A stretch of 64,000 nucleotides of DNA from Loxodes magnus. Taxonomy: Eukaryota > Ciliophora > Karyorelictea > Loxodida > Loxodidae. The translations under genes were made by a program, and so were the position numbers. Of this stretch, positions 38,701 through 50,769 are shown piece by piece. Where the stretch lies: positions 1 through 64,000 of the forward strand of contig CAMPDV010001731.1 in NCBI GenBank assembly GCA_946699065.1, in the 5' to 3' direction. How positions within the stretch are numbered: the stretch's first letter is position 1; every line of letters begins with the position of its first letter. Under the pieces are notes generated by a model that saw only the letters and a program-made list of their open reading frames with translations, did not search any database and was not told where the DNA came from.

Positions 38701-41001
38701 AAAAAACATCCTTGTAAAAAAAACTTTTATTCCAATCCGAAATTGTTTAGTCCGATCCAACCCAGACATCCAGTGTAAATCTCTGAGCAAAAAACATCCT
38801 TGTAAAAAAAACTTTTATTCCAATCCGAAATTATTTAGTCCGATCCAACCCAGACATACAGTGTAAATCTCTGAGCAAAAAACATCCTTGTAAAAAAAAC
38901 TTTTATTCCAATCCGAAATTATTTAGTCCGATCCAACCCAGACATCCAGTGTAAATCTCTGAGCAAAAAGCAACCTTGTAAAAAAAACTTTTATTCCAAT
39001 CCGAATGTTTTTAGTCCGATCCATCCCAGACATCCAGTGTAAATCTCTGAGCAAAAAACATCCTTTTAAAAAAAACTTTTATTCCAATCCGAAATTATTT
39101 AGTCCGATCCAACCCAGACATCCAGTGTAAATCTCTGAGCAAAAAACATCCTTGTAAAAAAAACTTTTATTCCAATCCGAAATTATTTAGTCCGATCCAA
39201 CCCAGACATACAGTGTAAATCTCTGAGCAAAAAGCAACCTTGTAAAAAAAACTTTTATTCCAATCCGAATGTTTTTAGTCCGATCCAACCCAGACATCCA
39301 GTGTAAATCTCTGAGCAAAAAACATCCTTGTAAAAAAAACTTTTATTCCAATCCGAAATTATTTAGTCCGATCCAACCCAGACATCCAGTGTAAATCTCT
39401 GAGCAAAAAACATCCTTGTAAAAAAAACTTTTATTCCAATCCGAATGTATTTAGTCCGATCCAACCCAGACATCCAGTGTAAATCTCTGAGCAAAAAACA
39501 TCCTTGTAAAAAAAACTTTTATTCCAATCCGAATGTTTTTAGTCCGATCCAACCCAGACATCCAGTGTAAATCTCTGAGCAAAAAACATCCTTGTAAAAA
39601 AAACTTTTATTCCAATCCGAATGTATTTAGTCCGATCCAACCCAGACATCCAGTGTAAATCTCTGAGCAAAAAACAACCTTGTAAAAAAAACTTTTATTC
39701 CAATCCGAAATTATTTAGTCCGATCCAACCCAGACATACAGTGTAAATCTCTGAGCAAAAAACATCCTTGTAAAAAAAACTTTTATTCCAATCCGAAATT
39801 ATTTAGTCCGATCCAACCCAGACATCCAGTGTAAATCTCTGAGCAAAAAACATCCTTGTAAAAAAAACTTTTATTCCAATCCGAAATTATTTAGTCCGAT
39901 CCAACCCAGACATCCAGTGTAAATCTCTGAGCAAAAAACATCCTTGTAAAAAAAACTTTTATTCCAATCCGAAATTATTTAGTCCGATCCAACCCAGACA
40001 TACAGTGTAAATCTCTGAGCAAAAAACATCCTTGTAAAAAAAACTTTTATTCCAATCCGAATGTTTTTAGTCCGATCCAACCCAGACATCCAGTGTAAAT
40101 CTCTGAGCAAAAAACATCCTTGTAAAAAAAACTTTTATTCCAATCCGAATGTTTTTAGTCCGATCCAACCCAGACATCCAGTGTAAATCTCTGAGCAAAA
40201 AACATCCTTGTAAAAAAAACTTTTATTCCAATCCGAATGTATTTAGTCCGATCCAACCCAGACATCCAGTGTAAATCTCTGAGCAAAAAACATCCTTGTA
40301 AAAAAAACTTTTATTCCAATCCGAATGTTTTTAGTCCGATCCAACCCAGACATCCAGTGTAAATCTCTGAGCAAAAAACATCCTTGTAAAAAAAACTTTT
40401 ATTCCAATCCGAATGTATTTAGTCCGATCCAACCCAGACATCCAGTGTAAATCTCTGAGCAAAAAACATCCTTGTAAAAAAAACTTTTATTCCAATGCGA
40501 AATTATTTAGTCCGATCCAACCCAGACATCCAGTGTAAATCTCTGAGCAAAAAACATCCTTGTAAAAAAAACTTTTATTCCAATCCGAAATTATTTAGTC
40601 CGATCCAACCCAGACATCCAGTGTAAATCTCTGAGCAAAAAACATCCTTGTAAAAAAAACTTTTATTCCAATCCGAAATTATTTAGTCCGATCCAACCCA
40701 GACATCCAGTGTAAATCTCTGAGCAAAAAACATCCTTGTAAAAAAAACTTTTATTCCAATCCGAAATTATTTAGTCCGATCCAACCCAGACATACAGTGT
40801 AAATCTCTGAGCAAAAAACATCCTTGTAAAAAAAACTTTTATTCCAATCCGAAATTATTTAGTCCGATCCAACCCAGACATCCAGTGTAAATCTCTGAGC
40901 AAAAAACATCCTTGTAAAAAAAACTTTTATTCCAATCCGAAATTATTTAGTCCGATCCAACCCAGACATCCAGTGTAAATCTCTGAGCAAAAAACATCCT
41001 T

Positions 41002-41705
41002 GTAAAAAAAACTTTTATTCCAATGCGAAATTATTTAGTCCGATCCAACCCAGACATCCAGTGTAAATCTCTGAGCAAAAAACATCCTTTTAAAAAAAAC
41101 TTTTATTCCAATCCGAAATTATTTAGTCCGATCCAACCCAGACATCCAGTGTAAATCTCTGAGCAAAAAACATCCTTGTAAAAAAAACTTTTATTCCAAT
41201 CCGAAATTATTTAGTCCGATCCAACCCAGACATCCAGTGTAAATCTCTGAGCAAAAAACATCCTTGTAAAAAAAACTTTTATTCCAATCCGAAATTATTT
41301 AGTCCGATCCAACCCAGACATCCAGTGTAAATCTCTGAGCAAAAAACATCCTTGTAAAAAAAACTTTTATTCCAATGCGAAATTATTTAGTCCGATCCAA
41401 CCCAGACATCCAGTGTAAATCTCTGAGCAAAAAACATCCTTTTAAAAAAAACTTTTATTCCAATCCGAAATTATTTAGTCCGATCCAACCCAGACATCCA
41501 GTGTAAATCTCTGAGCAAAAAACATCCTTGTAAAAAAAACTTTTATTCCAATCCGAAATTATTTAGTCCGATCCAACCCAGACATACAGTGTAAATCTCT
41601 GAGCAAAAAACATCCTTTTAAAAAAAACTTTTATTCCAATCCGAATGTTTTTAGTCCGATCCAACCCAGACATCCAGTGTAAATCTCTGAGCAAAAAACA
41701 TCCTT
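41002..41705 (+). repeat. Two 4-monomer units marked by C24>G then G1>T
   Basis: At 41002 a C24>G copy is followed by a copy starting with T (41090) and two A copies. At 41354 the same pair recurs (C24>G, then G1>T at 41442), followed by C57>A and a G1>T T-type copy. The offset is 352 bp (4 monomers). The pair appears again at 42058/42146, eight monomers after the first. This is a short-period amplification just before the 31-monomer higher-order repeat. Confidence 0.85.
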
Positions 41706-42673
41706 GTAAAAAAAACTTTTATTCCAATCCGAAATTATTTAGTCCGATCCAACCCAGACATACAGTGTAAATCTCTGAGCAAAAAACATCCTTGTAAAAA
41801 AAACTTTTATTCCAATCCGAAATTATTTAGTCCGATCCAACCCAGACATACAGTGTAAATCTCTGAGCAAAAAACATCCTTGTAAAAAAAACTTTTATTC
41901 CAATCCGAAATTATTTAGTCCGATCCAACCCAGACATACAGTGTAAATCTCTGAGCAAAAAACATCCTTGTAAAAAAAACTTTTATTCCAATCCGAAATT
42001 ATTTAGTCCGATCCAACCCAGACATCCAGTGTAAATCTCTGAGCAAAAAACATCCTTGTAAAAAAAACTTTTATTCCAATGCGAAATTATTTAGTCCGAT
42101 CCAACCCAGACATCCAGTGTAAATCTCTGAGCAAAAAACATCCTTTTAAAAAAAACTTTTATTCCAATCCGAAATTATTTAGTCCGATCCAACCCAGACA
42201 TCCAGTGTAAATCTCTGAGCAAAAAACATCCTTGTAAAAAAAACTTTTATTCCAATCCGAAATTATTTAGTCCGATCCAACCCAGACATCCAGTGTAAAT
42301 CTCTGAGCAAAAAACATCCTTGTAAAAAAAACTTTTATTCCAATCCGAAATTATTTAGTCCGATCCAACCCAGACATACAGTGTAAATCTCTGAGCAAAA
42401 AACATCCTTGTAAAAAAAACTTTTATTCCAATCCGAAATTATTTAGTCCGATCCAACCCAGACATCCAGTGTAAATCTCTGAGCAAAAAACATCCTTGTA
42501 AAAAAAACTTTTATTCCAATCCGAAATTATTTAGTCCGATCCAACCCAGACATCCAGTGTAAATCTCTGAGCAAAAAACATCCTTGTAAAAAAAACTTTT
42601 ATTCCAATCCGAAATTATTTAGTCCGATCCAACCCAGACATACAGTGTAAATCTCTGAGCAAAAAACATCCTT

Positions 42674-45313
42674 TTAAAAAAAACTTTTATTCCAATCCGA
42701 ATGTTTTTAGTCCGATCCAACCCAGACATCCAGTGTAAATCTCTGAGCAAAAAACATCCTTGTAAAAAAAACTTTTATTCCAATCCGAAATTATTTAGTC
42801 CGATCCAACCCAGACATCCAGTGTAAATCTCTGAGCAAAAAACATCCTTGTAAAAAAAACTTTTATTCCAATCCGAAATTATTTAGTCCGATCCAACCCA
42901 GACATCCAGTGTAAATCTCTGAGCAAAAAACATCCTTGTAAAAAAAACTTTTATTCCAATCCGAAATTATTTAGTCCGATCCAACCCAGACATCCAGTGT
43001 AAATCTCTGAGCAAAAAACATCCTTGTAAAAAAAACTTTTATTCCAATCCGAAATTATTTAGTCCGATCCAACCCAGACATCCAGTGTAAATCTCTGAGC
43101 AAAAAACATCCTTGTAAAAAAAACTTTTATTCCAATCCGAAATTATTTAGTCCGATCCAACCCAGACATCCAGTGTAAATCTCTGAGCAAAAAGCAACCT
43201 TGTAAAAAAAACTTTTATTCCAATCCGAAATTATTTAGTCCGATCCAACCCAGACATCCAGTGTAAATCTCTGAGCAAAAAACAACCTTGTAAAAAAAAC
43301 TTTTATTCCAATCCGAATGTATTTAGTCCGATCCAACCCAGACATCCAGTGTAAATCTCTGAGCAAAAAACATCCTTGTAAAAAAAACTTTTATTCCAAT
43401 CCGAAATTATTTAGTCCGATCCAACCCAGACATCCAGTGTAAATCTCTGAGCAAAAAACATCCTTGTAAAAAAAACTTTTATTCCAATCCGAAATTATTT
43501 AGTCCGATCCAACCCAGACATCCAGTGTAAATCTCTGAGCAAAAAACATCCTTGTAAAAAAAACTTTTATTCCAATCCGAAATTATTTAGTCCGATCCAA
43601 CCCAGACATCCAGTGTAAATCTCTGAGCAAAAAACATCCTTGTAAAAAAAACTTTTATTCCAATCCGAAATTTTTTAGTCCGATCCAACCCAGACATCCA
43701 GTGTAAATCTCTGAGCAAAAAACATCCTTGTAAAAAAAACTTTTATTCCAATCCGAAATTATTTAGTCCGATCCAACCCAGACATCCAGTGTAAATCTCT
43801 GAGCAAAAAACATCCTTGTAAAAAAAACTTTTATTCCAATCCGAAATTATTTAGTCCGATCCAACCCAGACATCCAGTGTAAATCTCTGAGCAAAAAACA
43901 TCCTTGTAAAAAAAACTTTTATTCCAATCCGAAATTATTTAGTCCGATCCAACCCAGACATCCAGTGTAAATCTCTGAGCAAAAAACATCCTTGTAAAAA
44001 AAACTTTTATTCCAATCCGAAATTATTTAGTCCGATCCAACCCAGACATACAGTGTAAATCTCTGAGCAAAAAACATCCTTGTAAAAAAAACTTTTATTC
44101 CAATCCGAAATTATTTAGTCCGATCCAACCCAGACATACAGTGTAAATCTCTGAGCAAAAAACATCCTTGTAAAAAAAACTTTTATTCCAATCCGAATGT
44201 TTTTAGTCCGATCCAACCCAGACATCCAGTGTAAATCTCTGAGCAAAAAACATCCTTGTAAAAAAAACTTTTATTCCAATCCGAATGTTTTTAGTCCGAT
44301 CCAACCCAGACATCCAGTGTAAATCTCTGAGCAAAAAACATCCTTGTAAAAAAAACTTTTATTCCAATCCGAAATTATTTAGTCCGATCCAACCCAGACA
44401 TCCAGTGTAAATCTCTGAGCAAAAAACATCCTTGTAAAAAAAACTTTTATTCCAATCCGAAATTATTTAGTCCGATCCAACCCAGACATACAGTGTAAAT
44501 CTCTGAGCAAAAAACAACCTTGTAAAAAAAACTTTTATTCCAATCCGAAATTATTTAGTCCGATCCAACCCAGACATACAGTGTAAATCTCTGAGCAAAA
44601 AACATCCTTGTAAAAAAAACTTTTATTCCAATCCGAAATTATTTAGTCCGATCCAACCCAGACATCCAGTGTAAATCTCTGAGCAAAAAACATCCTTGTA
44701 AAAAAAACTTTTATTCCAATCCGAAATTATTTAGTCCGATCCAACCCAGACATCCAGTGTAAATCTCTGAGCAAAAAACATCCTTGTAAAAAAAACTTTT
44801 ATTCCAATCCGAAATTATTTAGTCCGATCCAACCCAGACATCCAGTGTAAATCTCTGAGCAAAAAACATCCTTGTAAAAAAAACTTTTATTCCAATCCGA
44901 AATTATTTAGTCCGATCCAACCCAGACATCCAGTGTAAATCTCTGAGCAAAAAGCAACCTTGTAAAAAAAACTTTTATTCCAATCCGAATGTTTTTAGTC
45001 CGATCCAACCCAGACATCCAGTATAAATCTCTGAGCAAAAAACATCCTTGTAAAAAAAACTTTTATTCCAATCCGAAATTATTTAGTCCGATCCAACCCA
45101 GACATCCAGTGTAAATCTCTGAGCAAAAAACATCCTTGTAAAAAAAACTTTTATTCCAATGCGAAATTATTTAGTCCGATCCAACCCAGACATCCAGTGT
45201 AAATCTCTGAGCAAAAAACATCCTTGTAAAAAAAACTTTTATTCCAATCCGAAATTATTTAGTCCGATCCAACCCAGACATACAGTGTAAATCTCTGAGC
45301 AAAAAACATCCTT
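42674..45313 (+). repeat. 31-monomer higher-order repeat, copy I (30 monomers)
   Basis: I place the unit start at a T-type copy with G1>T following a C57>A copy. Copy I markers: A81>G/T84>A 43114, T84>A 43202, B 43290, private A32>T 43642, C57>A 43994 and 44082, T 44170 and 44258, C57>A with T84>A 44434, C57>A 44522, A81>G/T84>A 44874, T with G62>A 44962, C24>G 45138, C57>A 45226. It is 2640 bp, one monomer short, and lacks the T/T(C57>T) pair and G72>A of later copies. Confidence 0.88.
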
Positions 45314-48041
45314 TTAAAAAAAACTTTTATTCCAATCCGAATGTTTTTAGTCCGATCCAACCCAGACATCCAGTGTAAATCTCTGAGCAAAAAACATCCT
45401 TGTAAAAAAAACTTTTATTCCAATCCGAAATTATTTAGTCCGATCCAACCCAGACATCCAGTGTAAATCTCTGAGCAAAAAACATCCTTGTAAAAAAAAC
45501 TTTTATTCCAATCCGAAATTATTTAGTCCGATCCAACCCAGACATCCAGTGTAAATCTCTGAGCAAAAAACATCCTTGTAAAAAAAACTTTTATTCCAAT
45601 CCGAAATTATTTAGTCCGATCCAACCCAGACATCCAGTGTAAATCTCTGAGCAAAAAACATCCTTGTAAAAAAAACTTTTATTCCAATCCGAAATTATTT
45701 AGTCCGATCCAACCCAGACATCCAGTGTAAATCTCTGAGCAAAAAACATCCTTGTAAAAAAAACTTTTATTCCAATCCGAAATTATTTAGTCCGATCCAA
45801 CCCAGACATCCAGTGTAAATCTCTGAGCAAAAAGCAACCTTGTAAAAAAAACTTTTATTCCAATCCGAAATTATTTAGTCCGATCCAACCCAGACATCCA
45901 GTGTAAATCTCTGAGCAAAAAACAACCTTGTAAAAAAAACTTTTATTCCAATCCGAATGTATTTAGTCCGATCCAACCCAGACATCCAGTGTAAATCTCT
46001 AAGCAAAAAACATCCTTGTAAAAAAAACTTTTATTCCAATCCGAAATTATTTAGTCCGATCCAACCCAGACATCCAGTGTAAATCTCTGAGCAAAAAACA
46101 TCCTTGTAAAAAAAACTTTTATTCCAATCCGAAATTATTTAGTCCGATCCAACCCAGACATCCAGTGTAAATCTCTGAGCAAAAAACATCCTTGTAAAAA
46201 AAACTTTTATTCCAATCCGAAATTATTTAGTCCGATCCAACCCAGACATCCAGTGTAAATCTCTGAGCAAAAAACATCCTTGTAAAAAAAACTTTTATTC
46301 CAATCCGAATGTTTTTAGTCCGATCCAACCCAGACATCCAGTGTAAATCTCTGAGCAAAAAACATCCTTGTAAAAAAAACTTTTATTCCAATCCGAATGT
46401 TTTTAGTCCGATCCAACCCAGACATTCAGTGTAAATCTCTGAGCAAAAAACATCCTTGTAAAAAAAACTTTTATTCCAATCCGAAATTATTTAGTCCGAT
46501 CCAACCCAGACATCCAGTGTAAATCTCTGAGCAAAAAACATCCTTGTAAAAAAAACTTTTATTCCAATCCGAAATTATTTAGTCCGATCCAACCCAGACA
46601 TCCAGTGTAAATCTCTGAGCAAAAAACATCCTTTTAAAAAAAACTTTTATTCCAATCCGAAATTATTTAGTCCGATCCAACCCAGACATCCAGTGTAAAT
46701 CTCTGAGCAAAAAACATCCTTGTAAAAAAAACTTTTATTCCAATCCGAAATTATTTAGTCCGATCCAACCCAGACATACAGTGTAAATCTCTGAGCAAAA
46801 AACATCCTTGTAAAAAAAACTTTTATTCCAATCCGAAATTATTTAGTCCGATCCAACCCAGACATACAGTGTAAATCTCTGAGCAAAAAACATCCTTGTA
46901 AAAAAAACTTTTATTCCAATCCGAATGTTTTTAGTCCGATCCAACCCAGACATCCAGTGTAAATCTCTGAGCAAAAAACATCCTTGTAAAAAAAACTTTT
47001 ATTCCAATCCGAATGTTTTTAGTCCGATCCAACCCAGACATCCAGTGTAAATCTCTGAGCAAAAAACATCCTTGTAAAAAAAACTTTTATTCCAATCCGA
47101 AATTATTTAGTCCGATCCAACCCAGACATCCAGTGTAAATCTCTGAGCAAAAAACATCCTTGTAAAAAAAACTTTTATTCCAATCCGAAATTATTTAGTC
47201 CGATCCAACCCAGACATACAGTGTAAATCTCTGAGCAAAAAACAACCTTGTAAAAAAAACTTTTATTCCAATCCGAAATTATTTAGTCCGATCCAACCCA
47301 GACATACAGTGTAAATCTCTGAGCAAAAAACATCCTTGTAAAAAAAACTTTTATTCCAATCCGAAATTATTTAGTCCGATCCAACCCAGACATCCAGTGT
47401 AAATCTCTGAGCAAAAAACATCCTTGTAAAAAAAACTTTTATTCCAATCCGAAATTATTTAGTCCGATCCAACCCAGACATCCAGTGTAAATCTCTGAGC
47501 AAAAAACATCCTTGTAAAAAAAACTTTTATTCCAATCCGAAATTATTTAGTCCGATCCAACCCAGACATCCAGTGTAAATCTCTGAGCAAAAAACATCCT
47601 TGTAAAAAAAACTTTTATTCCAATCCGAAATTATTTAGTCCGATCCAACCCAGACATCCAGTGTAAATCTCTGAGCAAAAAGCAACCTTGTAAAAAAAAC
47701 TTTTATTCCAATCCGAATGTTTTTAGTCCGATCCAACCCAGACATCCAGTATAAATCTCTGAGCAAAAAACATCCTTGTAAAAAAAACTTTTATTCCAAT
47801 CCGAAATTATTTAGTCCGATCCAACCCAGACATCCAGTGTAAATCTCTGAGCAAAAAACATCCTTGTAAAAAAAACTTTTATTCCAATGCGAAATTATTT
47901 AGTCCGATCCAACCCAGACATCCAGTGTAAATCTCTGAGCAAAAAACATCCTTGTAAAAAAAACTTTTATTCCAATCCGAAATTATTTAGTCCGATCCAA
48001 CCCAGACATACAGTGTAAATCTCTGAGCAAAAAACATCCTT
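45314..48041 (+). repeat. 31-monomer higher-order repeat, copy II (2728 bp)
   Basis: Marker order: T(G1>T) 45314, A81>G/T84>A 45754, T84>A 45842, B with G72>A 45930, T 46282, T with C57>T 46370, G1>T 46634, C57>A 46722 and 46810, T 46898, T 46986, C57>A/T84>A 47162, C57>A 47250, A81>G/T84>A 47602, T with G62>A 47690, C24>G 47866, C57>A 47954. The rare markers C57>T and G62>A recur at exactly 2728 bp in copy III. Confidence 0.93.
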
Positions 48042-50769
48042 TTAAAAAAAACTTTTATTCCAATCCGAATGTTTTTAGTCCGATCCAACCCAGACATCCA
48101 GTGTAAATCTCTGAGCAAAAAACATCCTTGTAAAAAAAACTTTTATTCCAATCCGAAATTATTTAGTCCGATCCAACCCAGACATCCAGTGTAAATCTCT
48201 GAGCAAAAAACATCCTTGTAAAAAAAACTTTTATTCCAATCCGAAATTATTTAGTCCGATCCAACCCAGACATCCAGTGTAAATCTCTGAGCAAAAAACA
48301 TCCTTGTAAAAAAAACTTTTATTCCAATCCGAAATTATTTAGTCCGATCCAACCCAGACATCCAGTGTAAATCTCTGAGCAAAAAACATCCTTGTAAAAA
48401 AAACTTTTATTCCAATCCGAAATTATTTAGTCCGATCCAACCCAGACATCCAGTGTAAATCTCTGAGCAAAAAACATCCTTGTAAAAAAAACTTTTATTC
48501 CAATCCGAAATTATTTAGTCCGATCCAACCCAGACATCCAGTGTAAATCTCTGAGCAAAAAGCAACCTTGTAAAAAAAACTTTTATTCCAATCCGAAATT
48601 ATTTAGTCCGATCCAACCCAGACATCCAGTGTAAATCTCTGAGCAAAAAACAACCTTGTAAAAAAAACTTTTATTCCAATCCGAATGTATTTAGTCCGAT
48701 CCAACCCAGACATCCAGTGTAAATCTCTAAGCAAAAAACATCCTTGTAAAAAAAACTTTTATTCCAATCCGAAATTATTTAGTCCGATCCAACCCAGACA
48801 TCCAGTGTAAATCTCTGAGCAAAAAACATCCTTGTAAAAAAAACTTTTATTCCAATCCGAAATTATTTAGTCCGATCCAACCCAGACATCCAGTGTAAAT
48901 CTCTGAGCAAAAAACATCCTTGTAAAAAAAACTTTTATTCCAATCCGAAATTATTTAGTCCGATCCAACCCAGACATCCAGTGTAAATCTCTGAGCAAAA
49001 AACATCCTTGTAAAAAAAACTTTTATTCCAATCCGAATGTTTTTAGTCCGATCCAACCCAGACATCCAGTGTAAATCTCTGAGCAAAAAACATCCTTGTA
49101 AAAAAAACTTTTATTCCAATCCGAATGTTTTTAGTCCGATCCAACCCAGACATTCAGTGTAAATCTCTGAGCAAAAAACATCCTTGTAAAAAAAACTTTT
49201 ATTCCAATCCGAAATTATTTAGTCCGATCCAACCCAGACATCCAGTGTAAATCTCTGAGCAAAAAACATCCTTGTAAAAAAAACTTTTATTCCAATCCGA
49301 ATGTATTTAGTCCGATCCAACCCAGACATCCAGTGTAAATCTCTGAGCAAAAAACATCCTTTTAAAAAAAACTTTTATTCCAATCCGAAATTATTTAGTC
49401 CGATCCAACCCAGACATCCAGTGTAAATCTCTGAGCAAAAAACATCCTTGTAAAAAAAACTTTTATTCCAATCCGAAATTATTTAGTCCGATCCAACCCA
49501 GACATCCAGTGTAAATCTCTGAGCAAAAAACATCCTTGTAAAAAAAACTTTTATTCCAATGCGAAATTATTTAGTCCGATCCAACCCAGACATCCAGTGT
49601 AAATCTCTGAGCAAAAAACATCCTTGTAAAAAAAACTTTTATTCCAATCCGAATGTTTTTAGTCCGATCCAACCCAGACATCCAGTGTAAATCTCTGAGC
49701 AAAAAACATCCTTGTAAAAAAAACTTTTATTCCAATCCGAATGTTTTTAGTCCGATCCAACCCAGACATCCAGTGTAAATCTCTGAGCAAAAAACATCCT
49801 TGTAAAAAAAACTTTTATTCCAATCCGAAATTATTTAGTCCGATCCAACCCAGACATCCAGTGTAAATCTCTGAGCAAAAAACATCCTTGTAAAAAAAAC
49901 TTTTATTCCAATCCGAAATTATTTAGTCCGATCCAACCCAGACATACAGTGTAAATCTCTGAGCAAAAAACAACCTTGTAAAAAAAACTTTTATTCCAAT
50001 CCGAAATTATTTAGTCCGATCCAACCCAGACATACAGTGTAAATCTCTGAGCAAAAAACATCCTTGTAAAAAAAACTTTTATTCCAATCCGAAATTATTT
50101 AGTCCGATCCAACCCAGACATCCAGTGTAAATCTCTGAGCAAAAAACATCCTTGTAAAAAAAACTTTTATTCCAATCCGAAATTATTTAGTCCGATCCAA
50201 CCCAGACATCCAGTGTAAATCTCTGAGCAAAAAACATCCTTGTAAAAAAAACTTTTATTCCAATCCGAAATTATTTAGTCCGATCCAACCCAGACATCCA
50301 GTGTAAATCTCTGAGCAAAAAACATCCTTGTAAAAAAAACTTTTATTCCAATCCGAAATTATTTAGTCCGATCCAACCCAGACATCCAGTGTAAATCTCT
50401 GAGCAAAAAGCAACCTTGTAAAAAAAACTTTTATTCCAATCCGAATGTTTTTAGTCCGATCCAACCCAGACATCCAGTATAAATCTCTGAGCAAAAAACA
50501 TCCTTGTAAAAAAAACTTTTATTCCAATCCGAAATTATTTAGTCCGATCCAACCCAGACATCCAGTGTAAATCTCTGAGCAAAAAACATCCTTGTAAAAA
50601 AAACTTTTATTCCAATGCGAAATTATTTAGTCCGATCCAACCCAGACATCCAGTGTAAATCTCTGAGCAAAAAACATCCTTGTAAAAAAAACTTTTATTC
50701 CAATCCGAAATTATTTAGTCCGATCCAACCCAGACATACAGTGTAAATCTCTGAGCAAAAAACATCCTT
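48042..50769 (+). repeat. 31-monomer higher-order repeat, copy III (2728 bp)
   Basis: This is the same order as copy II at 2728 bp: C57>T 49098, G62>A 50418, A81>G/T84>A at 48482 and 50330. I found three differing monomers: 49274 is B where copy II has A (46546), 49450 lacks C57>A, and 49538 has C24>G in place of C57>A. Copies II and III therefore match at 28 of 31 monomers by these markers. Confidence 0.93.

Larger units (their letters stand above)
31675..42673 (+). repeat. Mosaic satellite zone with recombinant monomers
   Basis: Notable copies: 31675 (C24>G with G72>A), 31851 (T-type with G37>A, C57>A and G72>A together), 32643 (87 bp, A6 tract shortened to A5), 36162 (C24>G with G62>C), 36338 (G-type), 36866 (C24>G on a T-type background), 37306 (private T33>A with C57>A) and 38978 (T with A47>T). 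A16-monomer A-type run fills 36954-38361. G72>A is frequent only to about 34.4 kb, while C57>A and G1>T become frequent from about 36 kb. No gene is present. Confidence 0.85.
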
